Shown here one piece after another: positions 59,593 through 64,000 of a DNA stretch of 64,000 nt (within the stretch, counting starts at the first letter, position 1; each line of letters begins with the position of its first letter). A program made the position numbers and the translations under genes. Below the pieces are notes generated by a model. It was not told where the DNA came from. It searched no databases and saw only the letters and a list, made by a program, of their open reading frames with translations. This DNA is from Aristolochia californica (taxonomy: Eukaryota > Streptophyta > Magnoliopsida > Piperales > Aristolochiaceae), in NCBI GenBank assembly GCA_029961685.1, contig JARWKL010000012.1:20507227-20571226 (forward strand), given 5' to 3'.

Positions 59593-61680
59593 TTTCTTCT
59601 AAACGTTTGTCTTTTTTCCCCTAAATTGATAGTTGAACATTTATTCATTCATTTTGTTTCAATATTTGAAGCAATGCTTGAGCTAATACATCACATCCAA
59701 TCAATATATCCTATTTTGAATGAAGAAATCAAGATTTAGAGTTGGAATATATTTGGATTGCTCAATTGTGAAACCAAATCCAATAAGAGCAAAAAGGCAA
59801 CTAGTGTCTAATATTTGGACGTGTGGGCCTTCCTTGGTCGTGTGGGTTTGGGCCCATATTCTAACACTCCCCCTCAAGTTGGGGTGAGAGAACATCATAA
59901 ATGCCCAGTTTGATGCAAATGATGTATAAGATATTCCCGTATAAAATGGCAATTCACCATATCTTCTAAAACTCCCCCTCAAACTGGTGATCTCTTTGTT
60001 CTTTTCCCAAAGACCCAACTGGCATAATATAAGTGAGTAATAAGACATCGTTCCATACTCCAGTCAAATGGTCATAGTCAAAAATACTTTCCACTCAATT
60101 TCATAGGCGAAAATGTAGCCCTACTGTGGGGCACAACGTCTACCCACTTTCTCGGGGTAGCTAAAAAAACACTTCTTGGGTGAATAATAGACTTGGGCAC
60201 ACTCTTATCCTCTATAGGTAGTGGGTCTATAGGCATTACTTAGAAGTGTAGTAATAAACTCCTTCATCACGGTGTCCCTCCACAGGGCATCGATTTCAAA
60301 TCGTAGGACTAAAAATGCTAAATAAGGAGGTTAAAGAGTAATCACCGGAAGATAATATATTGGGGCTGCCATGTGCTTTCTTCTTCATCGGAGTGACCAA
60401 TGCTAACAACAATCGAAAACCGAGAAGTCTTTCAATAATAATGTCTTAATCAGAGAGACATAATTGCAACTACTGAAATGGGTTTGGGCCCATATAACAC
60501 ATACCAAATAATAAAAATCTTTAAAAAGGATCCATACAATAATATGCAAATAGTCCATCACTAAATAAGAAAGCTGCACCAAATAATATGTTGGAACCAA
60601 GTAATAAGCTGCCAATACATCAAGATAATAATCCAACCGGAGACAAGGGATCGAGTTGAGCCCTGTCAGGTATCAAACCAATATAGCCGAGTCGCGGAAG
60701 GAATTGGTAGAGAACTCGGGACTTGGACCCGTATACAAAAGCAATAAGCAAGTGAGCCGAGTCAGATTGACATGCCGAGTTGACCCCAAGTGAGTGAGTC
60801 AAGCCGAGTAATAGACTGCTAATAAATAAGTTGAGCCAAGTGTTGTTTGATAATCAATAAATCTAACAATCTCCAATGTGATTATCCTTCATACTTCTCC
60901 TTCTATTCTCCCCCTCAAGATGGGAGATAATGTTAATGGTCCCAGATTGAAGTCAACAAAATGTTTTCAAGCTAGAGTACTCGAGTACTAATCCACCACT
61001 TGTATAATCTAGTAAAAGAAGCAAATCTTTCTTTTGATATATATTTCTCCATATAAAGTCTTGTTCTTGATGACATAAAATGACTCAAAAGTTAAAGCTT
61101 TCTGTTGTTGCAAGAAACATTTTTGCTGTTCAGATGTCGATTTCATTTTCTAGAAAAATCTGATTTCAATGATTCTTTTTGAGTTGAAAACTAGACTCAA
61201 ATATCTTTCCAATGATAAATAATTTAATATATGAAACATACGGTAAGAGAGTTAAAAAAACCAATGAAAAACATAAATTTGGAAAAAGAGTAAAGGAAAA
61301 ACGAGAAACTCCTCTTGTTTCTTTTTTCTTCTTCTTCCTCCCTTTGTTTTCCATCTTCTTCTTCTTTTACATCTCAGATCATTACCTGCTCTAATACCAT
61401 GTTAAAACTTAGAATTCCATGATGTATAATCATAGTAGAAGAGGATTAAGGGTACGAAGAAGAAGAAGAGTTGTAGAGAGAAGGTTTTAGGAGGAGAAGA
61501 GGAAGAGTGTCGAATTTGGGCTGGGTTATTCAGATGGTCTTTGGCTTGGTCGTTCGAATATTTATGCTACCAGAAATATCCTTTGGAGTTTTTTGAGCTG
61601 GATGACAATCTTAATATACATCAATAGTAACTTAAGTATATGGAATGAGATCTTGCGAGCATTGTCCAATATTCTCCCCT
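59593..61680 (-). mobile_element. Internally deleted Ty1/copia element, module 3
   Basis: Diverged counterpart of 9439-11505. Primer site at 61399-61385 on the minus strand, 5' LTR edge at 61400. Polypurine tract and 3' LTR start lie near 59865-59885. The pol C-terminal trace near 60050-59870 reads both KLGIYDVLS and, in another frame, SHPNLRGSV. The 3' LTR has an extra segment near 59810 that modules 1 and 2 lost. Confidence 0.6.
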
Positions 61681-62137
61681 TTTTTTTATGATGACAAACA
61701 CTCTAATAAAGATGAAACACAATGATGCAATGCATACTCTAAAACACTCTAATCCTACAATGATACATGAATCTAACTTGGAAAATTACTCAAGCTCTCC
61801 CTATCAATAAGCCATCATACACAAATATGTGCACATAACAATTTTAGCTCATGGCTTGTGAAATTTGTTCCCTCCTTACTTTGTGAATCTATTCTTTTTA
61901 ATTTAGCCCTCATTCTAAGTTTTCTCCCCCTAAATATCATCTTTATTTTTGTACCATATTTCTCTTCTTTTTGACATTGTCAAAATCTTAGAATGGAGAC
62001 CATACTTATGCTTCCCCATCATCTCTTATAATAGTTCTACCTCTTTCTATTTTATCTACTTTTCCTTAAGTACTTTTTATCTCTCCTTTGTTCTTAAATA
62101 TTCTACATATTCCATGCTTGCAATTGTTCATAATCAG
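61681..62137. other. Module 3-specific intergenic segment
   Basis: About 350 bases (61690-62040) present here are replaced by about 30 unrelated bases in modules 1 and 2 (near 11506-11536). No gene or terminal repeats recognised. Confidence 0.45.
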
Positions 62138-62250
62138 CTCACAAGAATAAAACGATTGGCTGAGGACTCTGAGGGTAATTTTACTTGTGGACTTGAGGTA
62201 GAAATAGCTCCACATTCACGTCCTAGACTCTACATCTCAACCTCCAAAGG
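62138..62250 (+). other. Exon-like conserved open segment, module 3
   Basis: Counterpart of 11622-11752, shorter by 18 bases in frame and still open, with AATCAG before it and GTACTC after it. Unidentified. Confidence 0.3.
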
Positions 62251-62816
62251 GTACTCTCTTTTTTCCTCATTTCCCTTTGGGCTATATAACTCCCTTCTTA
62301 TCTTCCTTCTCATCATTTTTTATTTACCCTAAATATATTTACTAACAAAAATTTCTTTAATTATTTTTAAGTTTTTGTATGAAAATTAATCTGCAGCAAA
62401 ATATTTCATCAGTAGTAATTTTAAAATTTTAATTAAAATATTTTAATATAGATTTTTTTTTTGTAATTTTTTTAAAAAATATTTGTTGGAAATAATTTGT
62501 TGATAAATATTTTATTTTTATTTAGAAAAATATTTTCCAGTGAATTTTTGTTGTTGATTATTTTTCAAATTAAAATTTTAATTTGGTTTTTATATTCCCG
62601 TCTAAAATTGTTAATAAAATAAAATAAAATTTTGACAAAATAAATTTAAAATTTTATTGATATAGCCAAATGTAATATAATGTACACAAAACAAAAATCA
62701 ATATAAAAAAATATATAATCAAAAACATAAAATTAGTGTGCTATGAAGGACTAAAGTGGGAGGAACTAGAGTTCTCTCGCTGCTTCAAATTTGATTCTCT
62801 AGTAGCACCAAAAGTT
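62251..62816. other. AT-rich intergenic DNA ending at the module boundary
   Basis: About 190 very AT-rich bases (62405-62595) are extra relative to modules 1 and 2 and contain AAATTTTAATTT-like palindromes. Homology to the other modules stops near 62817. Confidence 0.45.
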
Positions 62817-64000
62817 ATGATGCCATAAGAAACCAACAAACCCATCGCTTGAGCCATTTGAGCTTGAAGCCTACTAGCAACAGTTTGTTGCTCTGCTAAC
62901 TATTATTTATGCTTTGCAAACTGTTGTTACTATTGCACTAGAGTGCAATAAAATTGGTTTACTTTGAGATTAGGAGTGAGTGGAGTATGAACCGGAGTGC
63001 ATGAAAGCATGATAGCTCTTTCAAGAGCATCAAATAGACTTTTTTTTTAGTAAGAAAGAGACTACAATTTCCATAAATAACTGAAATATCATGGAAAAAA
63101 TTTAAGGGACCAACTCGCTTAATAGAGAATTTGTTGAAAAGATGCTATTGAAAATCACCGAGAAGCAAATAACTATTGCCCATTAGTATAATATCATCTA
63201 CATAAAGTGAAAAGAGAAGAGTACACCAAGTTTGACTTAAAACAATAATAATAAAAAAAAGAAAAAGAATTAGACCAATGAAACCATGCCCTAGATGCTT
63301 GCTTGAGGCCATAGGTTACTTTCTTTAAATCACACATGTGACAAAAAAGATGAATTTTCAAAATGGAGGGGTTGTTTTGTAGAGATAGTTTAGTTAAGTA
63401 TTCCATTCAAAAGCTTTATTGACAATAAATCGAAGTAATGCTCAATGTTTAGTGACTGCCAAGGAAAGTACTAACCTAATAGTTTGGAATTGAATTATCA
63501 CGCGGAATGTCTCTTCACAATCAGGACCTGGTAGTTGGCAATATCTGTGAGCTACTAAACGACTTTTAAATTTGTCTAAGGAACCATCATACTTAAGTAT
63601 AGGGTGAAAATCCCATTCAAAACCAACTATATCCAAAGAGTCTTGGGAGGAACAAGATCCCAAGTATCATTATTCAAGAGGGTAGTACATTTATTACTCA
63701 TAGCTTGTTTCCGATGTGGAGCGGAAAGGCTTTTCCTTGTAGGACCTAGGTTTCGCAAGAGAGAGGGCATATAAAGCATAGGTAGAGGATAACTATAAAC
63801 TTTTAGTCGTCCTCACCATGGGATGGGTGTTAAGAGTTTTAGATGGTTGTTCGAAAGGAAGGACAACTTCTAATTTGTCATTAGGATCGATTATAATATA
63901 GTTCACCGGAAGAGAGGAAGATTAGGAGGCTATTCTTGGATGTGTTGTCAGGTATAAGGCAAATTGTATGCTAGTGGGGATTCTAGTGGAAGCATCAGAA
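62817..64000 (-). pseudogene. Ty1/copia reverse transcriptase relic
   Basis: On the minus strand, from right to left: the RT N-terminal region (63663-63442, with FKSRLVAHRYCQLPG and IRLVLSLAVTKH), then LKKVTYGLKQASRAWFHW (63406-63194 frame), then the catalytic YVDD motif near 63200, then a decayed connection to VHTPLTPNLKV near 62980. Several frameshifts and stops separate these pieces. Integrase lies outside the window or is lost. This is not the same fragment as the plus-strand gag relics. It marks the end of the module array. Confidence 0.85.

Noticed and set aside
1..64000. Functional pairing of peroxidase and MADS genes as a co-regulated cluster
   Set aside because: They lie 7 to 10 kb apart on opposite strands with transposon relics between them. 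Co-duplication explains their association.

Overview
The window is nuclear DNA of a flowering plant. The reasons are four-exon class III peroxidase genes with GT-AG introns, type I (M-gamma) MADS-box genes, Ty1/copia and Ty3/gypsy relics primed by initiator tRNA-Met, long AT-rich intergenic stretches, and no operon-like gene packing. The species cannot be named from the sequence.

The layout is a tandem array. A module of peroxidase (minus strand), copia relics, M-gamma MADS gene (plus strand), more copia relics, a small copia-like TRIM and a gag-only gypsy element (minus strand) is repeated about every 23.3 kb. Peroxidase copies lie at 1-466 (cut by the window edge), 19764-21078 and 43112-44426. 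The matching MADS genes lie at 7421-8110, 30736-31425 and 54106-54795. A fourth, older and more divergent MADS gene (58336-58875) exists only in the third module. Homology between module 3 and the others stops near 62.8 kb, where a decayed copia reverse transcriptase (minus strand) runs to the window end.

The three modules are a mosaic. The left half of module 2 (about 19.7-30.8 kb) matches module 3. Its right half (about 31.5-43.1 kb) matches module 1. The switch falls in a 0.7-kb interval that is almost exactly the MADS reading frame. The simplest history is an older two-module array (A-B) that became A-(B/A)-B by unequal crossing-over in the MADS gene, making two near-identical 23.3-kb units (about 7.4-30.7 and 30.7-54.1 kb). 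A false tandem made by joining haplotypes during assembly must be excluded.

Gene condition: peroxidase copies 2 and 3 look intact (331 aa from the exon model). MADS copies 1 and 3 are intact (229 aa). MADS copy 2 has lost its ATG (TTG). The fourth MADS gene has an in-frame TAG at codon 102. The gypsy gag is open in module 1 and interrupted by a CGA-to-TGA change in module 2. All copia genes are broken.

The peroxidase would act in the cell wall or apoplast. The M-gamma MADS proteins belong to a family known for roles in the female gametophyte and endosperm. Nothing in the sequence indicates that they work together; they share only the duplicated segment. No tRNA, rRNA, CRISPR or prokaryotic features were seen.
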